NCBI GenBank assembly: GCA_964443875.1 | Contig: CAYUET010000031.1 | Span: 1-32,996 of the forward strand | Length of the DNA stretch: 32,996 nucleotides | Direction: 5' to 3' | From: CAYUET01 sp964443875 | GTDB taxonomy: Bacteria > Auribacterota > JAFGBW01 | In this document: positions 24,142-32,667 of the stretch, piece after piece | How the letters are laid out: each line of letters starts with the position of its first letter | Position numbering within the stretch: position 1 is the stretch's first letter | Program-made: the position numbers and the translations under genes | The notes under the pieces: generated by a model | Told to the model about the DNA's origin: nothing | The model's database searches: none | The model's input: only the letters and a program-made list of their open reading frames with translations

Positions 24142-25473
24142 ATGAAAAAAAACAACTTATTTTCTCTATGTTTTTTGAGCTCCTCATTACTCCTGACTCC
24201 GCAATTTTCCTTTTCTGAAAACCAAACCTCTTTATCGTGTCTTTCCCCAAAATCCATTGTTTCAGACAAAGCCAGCAATGAAAATGACGCTGCCGACAAG
24301 GAAAACGGAAATGATCCTCAACAAAACAGGTTCAAAAAAGAAATCAGTCTGATTCTAAATCATAAGATAAATCCAACCCGGGAGTTTGTTAAAGCGCTTT
24401 CAGATTATGTTTTCAGTCTGAATCCTTCTTCCATTATAAAAGACAGCTCTCCCAAATGCGAAGAGGTTATTCCCTACATCCCCTCCCGAAGGGATTGGAA
24501 GGAAGTTGTTTTCTTTTTCAAACCCGAATGCTTCATGACCTCTGATTTTTTACCGGGAAAAGATTTCAAAAATTTCTTTGAGGAAGCCTTGACAAAACTC
24601 ACTTCCCTGGGACTTGTTCCCGGAGGAGTCCGGATCATCAATGGAGCCTACCTGCGACAAAACCATATGGTCACGGATCATTACATGGCCGCCAACAGGG
24701 TTGCCCGGGGCGATTCCCCTCTTTCAGAGACGGCCAGACAAAAGGCAAGGGAAAAATCCTCTGAAACCGGATGGCCTGAAGTCCAGGGTTTTTTCCCTTA
24801 TTTCCAGGCAAGAGAAGGCATTAATCAGTTTTTCGCGGAAGAAGTGATTTCTGAAAATTTAAATGAAGTGGAACTTGAAAAAATTCTGTGGGATGATGCG
24901 GATCCAAACCGCCCCAAGGGCAAGGGAGATGCTTCCCAATATTTCCGTCTTCTGAAAGCAGAGCATAAGGGGAAAACCGGAGTATTTGCCATTTATAACG
25001 GTTATGTAGTCAATCAGGCTCTTCATTTTTACCGTCAGGGGGTCATTGCCTTAAATATGAGAATTCCTGAAAAAGGGCCAGAAATCAAAGAACTTCGAGA
25101 CATTGTTGGAGCAACGGATCCCATGAAAGCGGCAGAGGGAACTCTTCGCTTTCTCTTCCGTGATTATTTTTCAAAAGCCGGCATGGCTTACAACGGCACT
25201 CATTTTTCAGCCGGATGGCTTGAGGGCGCCTGCGAAGGCAGAAACTGGTTTGGAAATCCGGGGTCCGTCATTTCCGCCCTGATCGAAAAAGGTCTCTCTG
25301 CAAAGGAAATACAGACCATTTTCGGAAAGCTCCGCCTTAACCCCGTGATGGAGTTTAAAGGAAAAATGCTTCCTGTTTTTGATCACCTGGAAGTACAGGA
25401 TTTTGAAACCAATCTGGAGCTTATCCTCTCCTTTGCTTCCTTTACCGGCCGTTCCTCTGAGACTTCGGCTTAA
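24142..25473 (+). CDS. Exported nucleoside-diphosphate-kinase-like protein
   Basis: A 443-residue protein with a Sec signal peptide (about 1-25: KKNNLFSLCFLSSSLLL, then FSFSEN) and a long polar linker. From about residue 120 it follows the nucleoside diphosphate kinase fold: VVFFFKPE (K127, equivalent to NDK K12), TDHYMA (Y181), an insert of about 60-100 residues, GVFAIYNG, KELRDIVGATDP (R319, T325), GTLRFLFRD (R336) and NGTHFSAG (N351, H354, the N-x-x-H spacing of the catalytic His). All key positions are filled, but the HGSD following the catalytic His is altered to HFSA, and a C-terminal extension of about 75 residues is present. No Shine-Dalgarno sequence. It stands alone, convergent with the glycosyltransferase gene. 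Activity outside the cytosol would need an extracytoplasmic nucleotide, so a different phospho- or nucleotide-binding role is possible. Confidence 0.65.
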   Translation: MKKNNLFSLCFLSSSLLLTPQFSFSENQTSLSCLSPKSIVSDKASNENDAADKENGNDPQQNRFKKEISLILNHKINPTREFVKALSDYVFSLNPSSIIKDSSPKCEEVIPYIPSRRDWKEVVFFFKPECFMTSDFLPGKDFKNFFEEALTKLTSLGLVPGGVRIINGAYLRQNHMVTDHYMAANRVARGDSPLSETARQKAREKSSETGWPEVQGFFPYFQAREGINQFFAEEVISENLNEVELEKILWDDADPNRPKGKGDASQYFRLLKAEHKGKTGVFAIYNGYVVNQALHFYRQGVIALNMRIPEKGPEIKELRDIVGATDPMKAAEGTLRFLFRDYFSKAGMAYNGTHFSAGWLEGACEGRNWFGNPGSVISALIEKGLSAKEIQTIFGKLRLNPVMEFKGKMLPVFDHLEVQDFETNLELILSFASFTGRSSETSA

Positions 25474-25520
25474 GATTTCTAAAAACCGGATAAAAAAGCC
25501 CCGGCGATAATTTTTATACC

Positions 25521-27905
25521 CTACAAGGTCAGATCGATTCCGTTCCAATACAGGGATTCAGCTGGAGCTGCCGGAAGGGTATAAAAAAGAGTATAAAAAC
25601 GAAAATCTTCCCTTTGAAAAGGAATCCCTTCCGTTTTAAGTCGTTTTTCTATTCCTGAGCGGTGAGGGGCGGATGACAGGAAAATTATCTTTTTTGAAAA
25701 ATCAAGGGGAATCAGCTGATTCCAGTGAGGATTCTTTTTCCCGGTATCGCTTACGCTCTGATTGGGAATGAATTCAACCTCAAAATCAGCCAGCCTGAAA
25801 AAACTCTCAAACCAGTGATCTGCCACAATGCAGATATTCTGCTTTGGGATTTTCAAAATCTTATTCAGCAATAATCGGGTTTCTTTCTCCCATTGAGTCT
25901 TTAAATGTAAACCTTCTCCCTTGTGACGGTATATGTAGAATTCCCTGATGGAAATGGGGAAATTCTGTTTTTCACCGTTAATGACCATTCGCAGGTATTT
26001 CACCGGTTTTTCTGAAGGCAGGGAAATTTCCATTCTCGGTTTTACAACCTTCCAGAAGGGATGATACACAGACCAGAAAAAAGTCTTTGCATCCTCGACT
26101 TCCATCTGCGCTGTCCACTCTTTCCCGTCCTGGGATACCTCCACAGAAAAACTCTGGGGAATCCAGGCATGGTCAGAGGGAATAAGTACAAGACGGGATA
26201 GTTTTTCAGGTGCCTTGAACTGAAAAAGAATCGTCGTCTGAGGGTCAATTTCCGATGGCGTCACCACCCATTCTGTATTTACTTTTCTATCCAATGCTGA
26301 CTGAATGTCCTTACCCTTTTTAGAAGCAGATACCGTAATATCTTCAATCAGGGACTCTTCCTGAATCTCTCTTTTAAAATCATAAAAGACAGAATAACCC
26401 TTGATGGTTTTATTTATATATTCTGAACCCAGTCTTTGAAAATCCTTGTCCAGATTTTCAATATGTGAAATCCAGAAAAGATTTTTTTCTGAATCTGATT
26501 GAAGTGCGGTCCTAAGTCTCTTTTCCTGATAAAAATCAGAAAATCCGGCTTGTCCCAATCCCTGCATATTAAGTGACTGATGAATAACATTTCCTATGTA
26601 TCCATTTTTCAAACCTTTTTCTTTTAAAAATGAAATAAGTTCATCTTTACCTGAAGGAAATGAAGTAATGCCTGAAGGAATTTTATTTTTGAAGGACTGT
26701 ATAAAAACTTTGGGATACCCCTTTGTTTCATTAAAATTATTCATTAAAAAAATCCCGAAAGGAAGAATGAAAACGATCCTCCACACGATGCTCTTAAAAG
26801 AGGAAATCACAGCACAGGGGATTACAAGTGCCACTGAAAAAAGAGGAGACAGGTAGGTTGTTGCAGAAAGAGGGTCTGTGGAATAAAAACGACTGCTAAA
26901 ATCAGTAAGTGCAAGAACCATAAAATGGGTAAACAGGTAAGATAAAAGAAGCAGGGAATCCCAAATTTTTATTGTCCTTTTCCAGAGAACACAGATCCTG
27001 AGGATAAAACAAATCCCCAGAAATCCGGTCCAGAACAAAAAAATCTTTTCAGGGCTCAAAAAAAATGAGGACGAAGGAAAAGGCGGGGTAAATCCCCACA
27101 AGGCGGGAAAGGAGTTTTTTAAAAACGCAGCTGCGGCCTGGGGTAAATTACAGACCTGGTTCCAATTTAAAGGATTCCATGAAAAAGAAGAACTGTTTGT
27201 GCATTTATGAAAAAAAACCGGGAAATACCCCAAAAAAAAACCTGAACCAAGAATGAAAAAATTCAATAGCCGTCTTTTGATTTGAATTAAAAGGGTCAGA
27301 AAACAGACGAATATGGCCGGACCTGTAATCATATTGTTCCAGTAACTCAGCCCCGAAAAGAGTCCCAGGGTCAGAAGAAGCAACTTAACAGGCCTGTGAT
27401 TCTGAATATTTCCGACAATGTTATGGGTTATGATAAACAGCAGAGGAACAGAAATAAAACTTAACTGGTAATCCGGTCTGGCTTCCCTGCCCCAGTATAA
27501 CTGTAAATCTGTAGGAATAGTCCATAATAAGGCGGCGAGCAGGGCTGAAAAAGGGCCGAAAAATCGTAAACACATGACAATGACTAACAAATACCAGAGC
27601 ACTCCCCAGAACCAGGCAGATAATCCCAGGGTAAAAGTGGAGGCTCCCATGAATTTATACAAAAAAGCAATAAAATAGGAACCAAAAGCCCCCATGAAAT
27701 CCTGCCCCGGGAAAAAAAGAGGTCTCTCACCCTGGAGAATATCAAAAGCCTGGATTCCTATGAATACAGGATCAATGGTCTGGGTATAAAGGGGGGAGGA
27801 GGGATAAATAAAAGTAAAACGGTATCCGGCCCCCACAAGAGAAGCAAGCCCAATCAGAATAATAATCAATCTTCTGTTTGAAATGGAAGGGATTCCAGAA
27901 ATCAT
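25521..27905 (-). CDS. Membrane GT-C-like glycosyltransferase with C-terminal discoidin-like domain
   Basis: A 794-residue protein. The first 390 residues form about ten transmembrane helices with a GT-C (PMT/ArnT-like) layout: helix 1 at about 12-28, an acidic residue D45 in the first extracytoplasmic loop (QTIDPVF), and a second acidic loop GREARPDYQ (E141, D145). Residues about 400-510 are a soluble region. Residues about 520-660 resemble an F5/8 type C (discoidin) carbohydrate-binding fold (ALDRKVNTEWVV, then LSRLVLIP, SFSVEVSQDGKEW, VKYLRMVI). Such enzymes use polyprenyl-phosphate sugars and act on the outer face of the inner membrane, probably for envelope glycans or protein glycosylation. 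The acceptor is not predictable. The ATG has no Shine-Dalgarno sequence, and a promoter-like TTGATA-N19-TATATT lies just upstream. It is divergent from ftsK. Confidence 0.75.
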   Translation of the reverse strand: MISGIPSISNRRLIIILIGLASLVGAGYRFTFIYPSSPLYTQTIDPVFIGIQAFDILQGERPLFFPGQDFMGAFGSYFIAFLYKFMGASTFTLGLSAWFWGVLWYLLVIVMCLRFFGPFSALLAALLWTIPTDLQLYWGREARPDYQLSFISVPLLFIITHNIVGNIQNHRPVKLLLLTLGLFSGLSYWNNMITGPAIFVCFLTLLIQIKRRLLNFFILGSGFFLGYFPVFFHKCTNSSSFSWNPLNWNQVCNLPQAAAAFLKNSFPALWGFTPPFPSSSFFLSPEKIFLFWTGFLGICFILRICVLWKRTIKIWDSLLLLSYLFTHFMVLALTDFSSRFYSTDPLSATTYLSPLFSVALVIPCAVISSFKSIVWRIVFILPFGIFLMNNFNETKGYPKVFIQSFKNKIPSGITSFPSGKDELISFLKEKGLKNGYIGNVIHQSLNMQGLGQAGFSDFYQEKRLRTALQSDSEKNLFWISHIENLDKDFQRLGSEYINKTIKGYSVFYDFKREIQEESLIEDITVSASKKGKDIQSALDRKVNTEWVVTPSEIDPQTTILFQFKAPEKLSRLVLIPSDHAWIPQSFSVEVSQDGKEWTAQMEVEDAKTFFWSVYHPFWKVVKPRMEISLPSEKPVKYLRMVINGEKQNFPISIREFYIYRHKGEGLHLKTQWEKETRLLLNKILKIPKQNICIVADHWFESFFRLADFEVEFIPNQSVSDTGKKNPHWNQLIPLDFSKKIIFLSSAPHRSGIEKRLKTEGIPFQREDFRFYTLFYTLPAAPAESLYWNGIDLTL

Positions 27906-27914
27906 TGGGTAAAA

Positions 27915-27945
27915 AATATAATTTATGAAAGAGATTGTATATCAA
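27915..27945 (-). promoter_or_regulatory. Promoter-like element for the glycosyltransferase gene
   Basis: On the minus strand TTGATA (plus-strand 27940-27945), a 19-base spacer and TATATT (27915-27920). Each hexamer matches five of six consensus positions, but the spacer is long. The -10 box ends ten bases before the ATG at 27905, which again lacks a Shine-Dalgarno sequence. Confidence 0.35.
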
Positions 27946-28074
27946 AAATATCTGAAGAAACAAAAAGAAATGAGGCATAAAACCTTTTCTAATGATAAAA
28001 AACGGTTTTACATCCGTGTAACTTTGCTTTAAGATTAAAATTTAAACCTAAACAACAACTCCTCTGGAAAAGAT

Positions 28075-30441
28075 ATGCCGGAAACCAACGAAGAACAATC
28101 TTTGCCTTTTTTCAAACCCCTGTGGGCCATTTTTATGCTTGCCTTCATGGTGTTCCAGGTGCTTTCCTTTATTACCTATAATCCCTTTGACATCACCTTT
28201 TACACGACTTCCCCCAATACCCCGGCACTCAATTACTGCGGCATCCTGGGTGCTTACTTTACCTTTGGCATGGTTTTTTCCTTCGGTTTTGCCTCTGTCA
28301 TTCTTCCTTTTTTCTCCGCCTCTCTGGCCTGGCGCCTTATCCGTGGAGACGGATGGATGTTTTTTCTGAAATGGTTTCTCTACCTTCAGGTCTCCCTTAT
28401 CAGTCTGAGTTCAATTTTTACTCTTATGCTGGATTCCTGGATGACTCCCTTTCTTAAAACCTTTCAAACTTTCAGCGCCGGAGGGCTTGTCGGAAAAATA
28501 TTGGGGGAAGAATTATCCATTACCTTCATAGGCAAAGGGACAAGCCTTTTTGTTTTCATGATTTTGTTCCTCTTTTCTCTGCAGGGCATTATCCATTTTT
28601 CCTATACTGCAGCCGTGAAAATGATTTTCAAATGCTGCGTCCTATTCATCCAATACACTAAAAAGTTTTTTTCTTTTCTATGGGCCCGGAGCCTTCTCTT
28701 GGGAATCTGGATTATCAAAAAAATTAAATCCCCTGAGGATTCTGTCCTTCATGAGGATAATAAACAGGAAGATTCTCCGGTTAAAACAGTCCCTATGTCT
28801 GTAGCAGATCCCGTTGAAAATCTTCCGGAGAAAAAAGAAGCCCCTGAACCGTTGCCTCCTGTCAACCCCAAACCATTAACTTCACTCATTCATTCCCTTC
28901 CTTTGACCCTTCGTAAAAAAAAGGAGGGAAAACCTGTATCCGAAGCCAATCTTTTGCGAAAGAAAACAGGTCAGTGGGTCTTCCCTACCCTGGACTACCT
29001 TAATGAACCCCAGAGCAATAGCCTTGACCTCGAGGAAAACATTCAGGCCAATGCCTCTAAGCTGGTTCAGACCCTCCACGAATTTGATATCGAATCCGAA
29101 GTGGTCGGCATTGAATCCGGACCCGTCATCACCCGTTATGCAATCCAGATAGCCTCAGGGATTAAAGTCCAGAAAGTGGTTTCTCTGGATAATGACATCG
29201 GCCTTGCCATGAGGGCGAAAAGCGTGCGTATTATCGCCCCTATCCCCGGAAAATCCGCCATCGGAATTGAAATTCCCAACCAGATCCGGAAAATGGTCTT
29301 TTTTAAAGAACTGCTGGTTTCTCAGGAATTTAAAAACACAAAAGCTGAAATTCCAATGATTCTGGGAAAAGATATCAGCGGAAGACCTGTGATCGCTGAC
29401 CTTGCCGCCATGCCTCACCTTCTGATTGCCGGAGCCACCGGAGCCGGAAAATCCGTCTGTATTAATACCATTGTCATGAGCCTTCTTTACACCCTTTCCC
29501 CCTCGGAAGTAAAAATCATGATGGTTGACCCGAAAAAAGTGGAACTGGCCATGTATAAAAACCTTCCTCATCTTTTTGTTCCCCTCATCACCAATCCGAA
29601 CAAGGTTTCTCAGGGGCTTCACTGCCTGATCGAGGAAATGGAAAGGCGTTACCAGATCTTTAAGGAAGCCGGGGTTCGCAATATTCAGGGATACAATAAA
29701 AAAGACAAAACCTCCTTAAGGGAACAGCTGGCTTCACAGGAAACCGGCATCGACCCTGTGGAGGCTTTTCCGGAACACATGACTTATATTGTTGCCGTGA
29801 TTGATGAACTGGCAGACCTCATGCTTGTGGCCAAATCGGAAATAGAAAGTTCCATTGTCCGGCTCGCGCAACTTTCCCGGGCCGTAGGCATTCATCTGAT
29901 TCTGGCCACCCAGAGACCCAGCGTGGATGTTGTAACGGGACTTATCAAGGCCAACGTTCCTGCCCGTATCGCCTTCCGGGTATCGGCTAAAGTGGACTCC
30001 CGAACCGTATTGGATACCTCAGGGGCTGAAAAACTTCTTGGACGCGGAGACATGCTGTTTTTAAACCCCGGGGACATTGACTTAAACCGTCTTCAGGGTG
30101 CCTATCTGGAAGACAATGAGATCAATGCCGTGGTAGAACACTGGGACAACCAGGGAGCTCCGGAATACGACAACCTGGCCATGAATATCATCAACCACTC
30201 GGAAAATGCAGGGGCTGACCCCGAAGATCCGCTCTTTCATGAAGCGGTTGAAGCCATAAGGCTTTCGAAACAGGCCTCGACCTCTTTCCTTCAGAAAAAA
30301 TTCCGAATCGGGTATAACCGAGCTTCAAGGCTCATGGATGAACTTGAAAACAAAGGAATTATCGGACCTCCGACTCAGGGCGGAAAAACAAGGGAAATAT
30401 ACCTGGAGGGAGCCGATGAGGCGACTTTAAGCCCTGATTAA
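28075..30441 (+). CDS. ftsK: FtsK/SpoIIIE DNA translocase
   Basis: A 788-residue cell-division DNA pump. The N-terminal membrane domain has about four helices (residues about 15-195). A Pro/Glu-rich linker (about 215-300) follows, then the alpha/beta motor with Walker A GATGAGKS (453-460), Walker B VIDELADLM (about 573-581), and the RecA-like arginine-finger region AVGIHLILATQRPSVDVVTG. A C-terminal gamma winged-helix domain (about 715-770: QKKFRIGYNRASRLMDELE) should read polar KOPS-like sequences. It localises to the septum and moves the chromosome termini to activate dif resolution. GGA stands seven bases before the ATG. It is followed 78 bases later by purH and is divergent from the glycosyltransferase gene. 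All motor motifs are present, with no sign of truncation. Confidence 0.97.
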   Translation: MPETNEEQSLPFFKPLWAIFMLAFMVFQVLSFITYNPFDITFYTTSPNTPALNYCGILGAYFTFGMVFSFGFASVILPFFSASLAWRLIRGDGWMFFLKWFLYLQVSLISLSSIFTLMLDSWMTPFLKTFQTFSAGGLVGKILGEELSITFIGKGTSLFVFMILFLFSLQGIIHFSYTAAVKMIFKCCVLFIQYTKKFFSFLWARSLLLGIWIIKKIKSPEDSVLHEDNKQEDSPVKTVPMSVADPVENLPEKKEAPEPLPPVNPKPLTSLIHSLPLTLRKKKEGKPVSEANLLRKKTGQWVFPTLDYLNEPQSNSLDLEENIQANASKLVQTLHEFDIESEVVGIESGPVITRYAIQIASGIKVQKVVSLDNDIGLAMRAKSVRIIAPIPGKSAIGIEIPNQIRKMVFFKELLVSQEFKNTKAEIPMILGKDISGRPVIADLAAMPHLLIAGATGAGKSVCINTIVMSLLYTLSPSEVKIMMVDPKKVELAMYKNLPHLFVPLITNPNKVSQGLHCLIEEMERRYQIFKEAGVRNIQGYNKKDKTSLREQLASQETGIDPVEAFPEHMTYIVAVIDELADLMLVAKSEIESSIVRLAQLSRAVGIHLILATQRPSVDVVTGLIKANVPARIAFRVSAKVDSRTVLDTSGAEKLLGRGDMLFLNPGDIDLNRLQGAYLEDNEINAVVEHWDNQGAPEYDNLAMNIINHSENAGADPEDPLFHEAVEAIRLSKQASTSFLQKKFRIGYNRASRLMDELENKGIIGPPTQGGKTREIYLEGADEATLSPD

Positions 30442-30519
30442 AACCATGATGATTATTCTTGATTAATACCGTCATTTCTGTCAAACAACTTGCTTCATTT
30501 TCAGATAGGGAGTTTTTTT

Positions 30520-32100
30520 ATGGCTAAAGTCAAACGTGCATTAATTTCTGTATTCGATAAGACCAATTTAATTCCTTTTTGCCGTTTTCTAAGGGACCTG
30601 GGAATCGAAATCGTTTCCACAGGAGGCACAGCCCGTGCCTTGACCGAAAAGGGAATTGACATCATCCCCATTTCCGATGTTACCGGATTTCCGGAAATGC
30701 TGGACGGCCGGGTTAAAACGCTCCACCCCAAAATTCACGGGGGGCTTCTGGCTCTTCGCGAAAATGAGGAACATATGAAAACCATTGCAGAGCATGGGAT
30801 TCAGCCCATCGACCTTGTCGTGGTGAACCTTTATCCTTTTGAAAAGGTCTCCACCAATCCTGAAAGCACCGATGAAGAGATTATTGAAAATATTGATATC
30901 GGCGGGCCTTCCATGGTTCGTTCCGCCTCCAAAAATTATAAATCCGTCGGAATCGTCACTAATCCCTCCCAATATAAAAAAGTCATGAAGGAATTGAAGT
31001 CCAATGAAGGGACTCTGTCTCTTGAGCTAAAAAAAGAACTGGCCCAGGCCGCCTTTTATCTGACCAGTCACTATGACAATATGATTGCCTCCTATTTCCA
31101 GCACGGAAAAACGGATAAAAAGGATTTTCCTGCACGACTGACTCTGGATGCCCAGAAAATCACAGATCTGCGTTATGGTGAAAACCCGCACCAGGAAGCC
31201 GCTTTTTACAGGCTTAATCAGGAAATTCTTGAACCCTCGCTTCCCGATGCCCTTCAGGTCCAGGGAAAAGAACTTTCCTTCAACAACATTCTGGATTTTG
31301 ATTCCGCGTTAAACTGCATCAAGGATTTTTCAGAACCGGCCTGCGTGGTCGTCAAACACACCAACCCCTGCGGAGTGGCTATCGGACACAACACCCTCAA
31401 CGCCTTTGAAAGGGCATGGGCCTGTGATTCCAAGTCAGCCTTCGGCTCTGTGATCGCCTTTAATCATGAAATCGACGAAGCTGCCGCCAAAGCACTTTCA
31501 GGGCTTTTCATCGAGGGAATCATTGCTCCGGACATTTCTTCTGAAGCCAAGCAGATTCTGGCTGCTAAAAAGAATCTTCGCCTGATGCTCCTTCCTTCCA
31601 TTCAGAAATGGATTCAGCATAAACACAAAGAGATTTCCTATGACCGTTTTGATCTTAAAAAGATCAGCGGCGGACTGCTGGTTCAGAGTCGTGATTTAAA
31701 GACTGAAGACGAATCCAGTTTTGTGGTTGCGACCAAAAAAGCTCCTTCCCGGGACGAAATCAATGATCTTCTTTTCGCCTGGACGGTTGTCAAACATGTC
31801 AAATCCAATGCGATCGTTTATGTCAAAAACCGTGCTACGATCGGAATCGGCGCCGGACAAATGAGCCGCGTGGACTCCGTCAAAATCGGTATTGAAAAAG
31901 CCTGCTCAGACCTTAAAGGTTCTGTACTGGCCTCAGATGCTTATTTCCCTTTCAGAGATAACATTGATTTTATAGCCAAGACCGGCGTTTCCGCCATCGT
32001 TCAACCCGGCGGTTCCATCCGTGACAAAGAAGTCATTGATGCCTGCAATGAATACGGCATCAGCATGGTGTTTACCAACACCCGTCATTTCAAGCATTAA
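30520..32100 (+). CDS. purH: Bifunctional AICAR transformylase / IMP cyclohydrolase
   Basis: A 526-residue enzyme performing the last two steps of de novo purine synthesis in the cytosol. The N-terminal IMP cyclohydrolase (MGS-like) domain has STGGTARAL, VTGFPEMLDGRVKTLHPKIH and GGLLA. The C-terminal transformylase domain has the catalytic Lys-His pair K279-H280 in VVKHTNPCG, SAFGSVIAFN, and GAGQMSRVDSV. The C-terminus DAYFPFRDN...TRHFKH is standard. A TTG at 30490 is in frame, but AGGGAG with a nine-base spacer and the start of homology favour the ATG at 30520. It follows ftsK in the same direction and ends at a strong terminator. Length and motifs are ordinary for the family. Confidence 0.97.
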   Translation: MAKVKRALISVFDKTNLIPFCRFLRDLGIEIVSTGGTARALTEKGIDIIPISDVTGFPEMLDGRVKTLHPKIHGGLLALRENEEHMKTIAEHGIQPIDLVVVNLYPFEKVSTNPESTDEEIIENIDIGGPSMVRSASKNYKSVGIVTNPSQYKKVMKELKSNEGTLSLELKKELAQAAFYLTSHYDNMIASYFQHGKTDKKDFPARLTLDAQKITDLRYGENPHQEAAFYRLNQEILEPSLPDALQVQGKELSFNNILDFDSALNCIKDFSEPACVVVKHTNPCGVAIGHNTLNAFERAWACDSKSAFGSVIAFNHEIDEAAAKALSGLFIEGIIAPDISSEAKQILAAKKNLRLMLLPSIQKWIQHKHKEISYDRFDLKKISGGLLVQSRDLKTEDESSFVVATKKAPSRDEINDLLFAWTVVKHVKSNAIVYVKNRATIGIGAGQMSRVDSVKIGIEKACSDLKGSVLASDAYFPFRDNIDFIAKTGVSAIVQPGGSIRDKEVIDACNEYGISMVFTNTRHFKH

Positions 32101-32116
32101 AATTTTTCTGTTCTAA

Positions 32117-32159
32117 AATTAAAAACCCATGCGATGTTAAATCGCATGGGTTTTTAATT
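32117..32159. terminator. Rho-independent terminator after purH (bidirectional)
   Basis: A perfect 19-base-pair stem, with core ACCCATGCGAT pairing with ATCGCATGGGT around a GTTAA loop, flanked by A-runs on the left and a T-run on the right. It starts 17 bases after the purH stop. The flanking A and T runs make it usable on both strands, so it can also stop transcripts arriving on the minus strand from the gene at 32335. Confidence 0.93.
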
Positions 32160-32334
32160 AAGACTATTTTTTAACGCAGAAGCAGTTTTTCCATGGACCG
32201 GACTTGAATTCAAACCACCTGCTACATGAAAAATTAACTTCGGTTGTTTTAGCCCCGGATCGATCCTTCCATACCCCATAGGGGGTTAATCTCAGAGGGT
32301 AATATTGTACCGCGGCTATATCTCGGACTAAGCC

Positions 32335-32667
32335 CTATCTCCCCAGGGAGATACGCTGTTGTTCAGCTGCGCGGCAAAGAATAGAATAAAGGAGAAAAAT
32401 TTTTTCAGCGATCAACTGTTTTTTATCATCGCTCATTTCCATTAAATTCTGCCAGCAGAATCCTTCTGTTTCATGTTCATGACTGCGGTCAAAGAATCCA
32501 TCGATCTCGAGATAAATATTCACCGCATCTTCGCTGAGGCAGTCGGACTGAAGGGTAAAGACCTCCTTGCAGGCCATCTGCAGACGCTCAAAACACCCCG
32601 CGTCCATATCGATAAGGAAACGCATGGCGCGTTCCATGATTTCGACTCCCTTGATATAATCTGGCAT
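32335..32667 (-). CDS. Small protein of unknown function
   Basis: A 110-residue, mostly helical and acidic protein that I do not recognise. It has no signal peptide or membrane helix. It carries five cysteines (C25, C33, C43, C71, C98) and an SHEHE motif around H63/H65, but no clear metal-binding arrangement. The frame is open upstream to 32739, but AAGGGGA with a spacer of about seven supports the ATG at 32667. The last codons and stop lie in a near-perfect palindrome (TATCTCCC-TG-GGGAGATA, 32336-32353). It faces purH convergently, with the strong terminator and 175 uncharacterised bases between. Flanking DNA differs in texture from the rest of the window, so it may be an accessory gene. Confidence 0.55.
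   Translation of the reverse strand: MPDYIKGVEIMERAMRFLIDMDAGCFERLQMACKEVFTLQSDCLSEDAVNIYLEIDGFFDRSHEHETEGFCWQNLMEMSDDKKQLIAEKIFLLYSILCRAAEQQRISLGR

Noticed and set aside
32160..32334. Possible tRNA-like segment around GAATTCAAACC
   Set aside because: Only a T-arm-like string is visible. I could not build an acceptor stem or anticodon arm around it.
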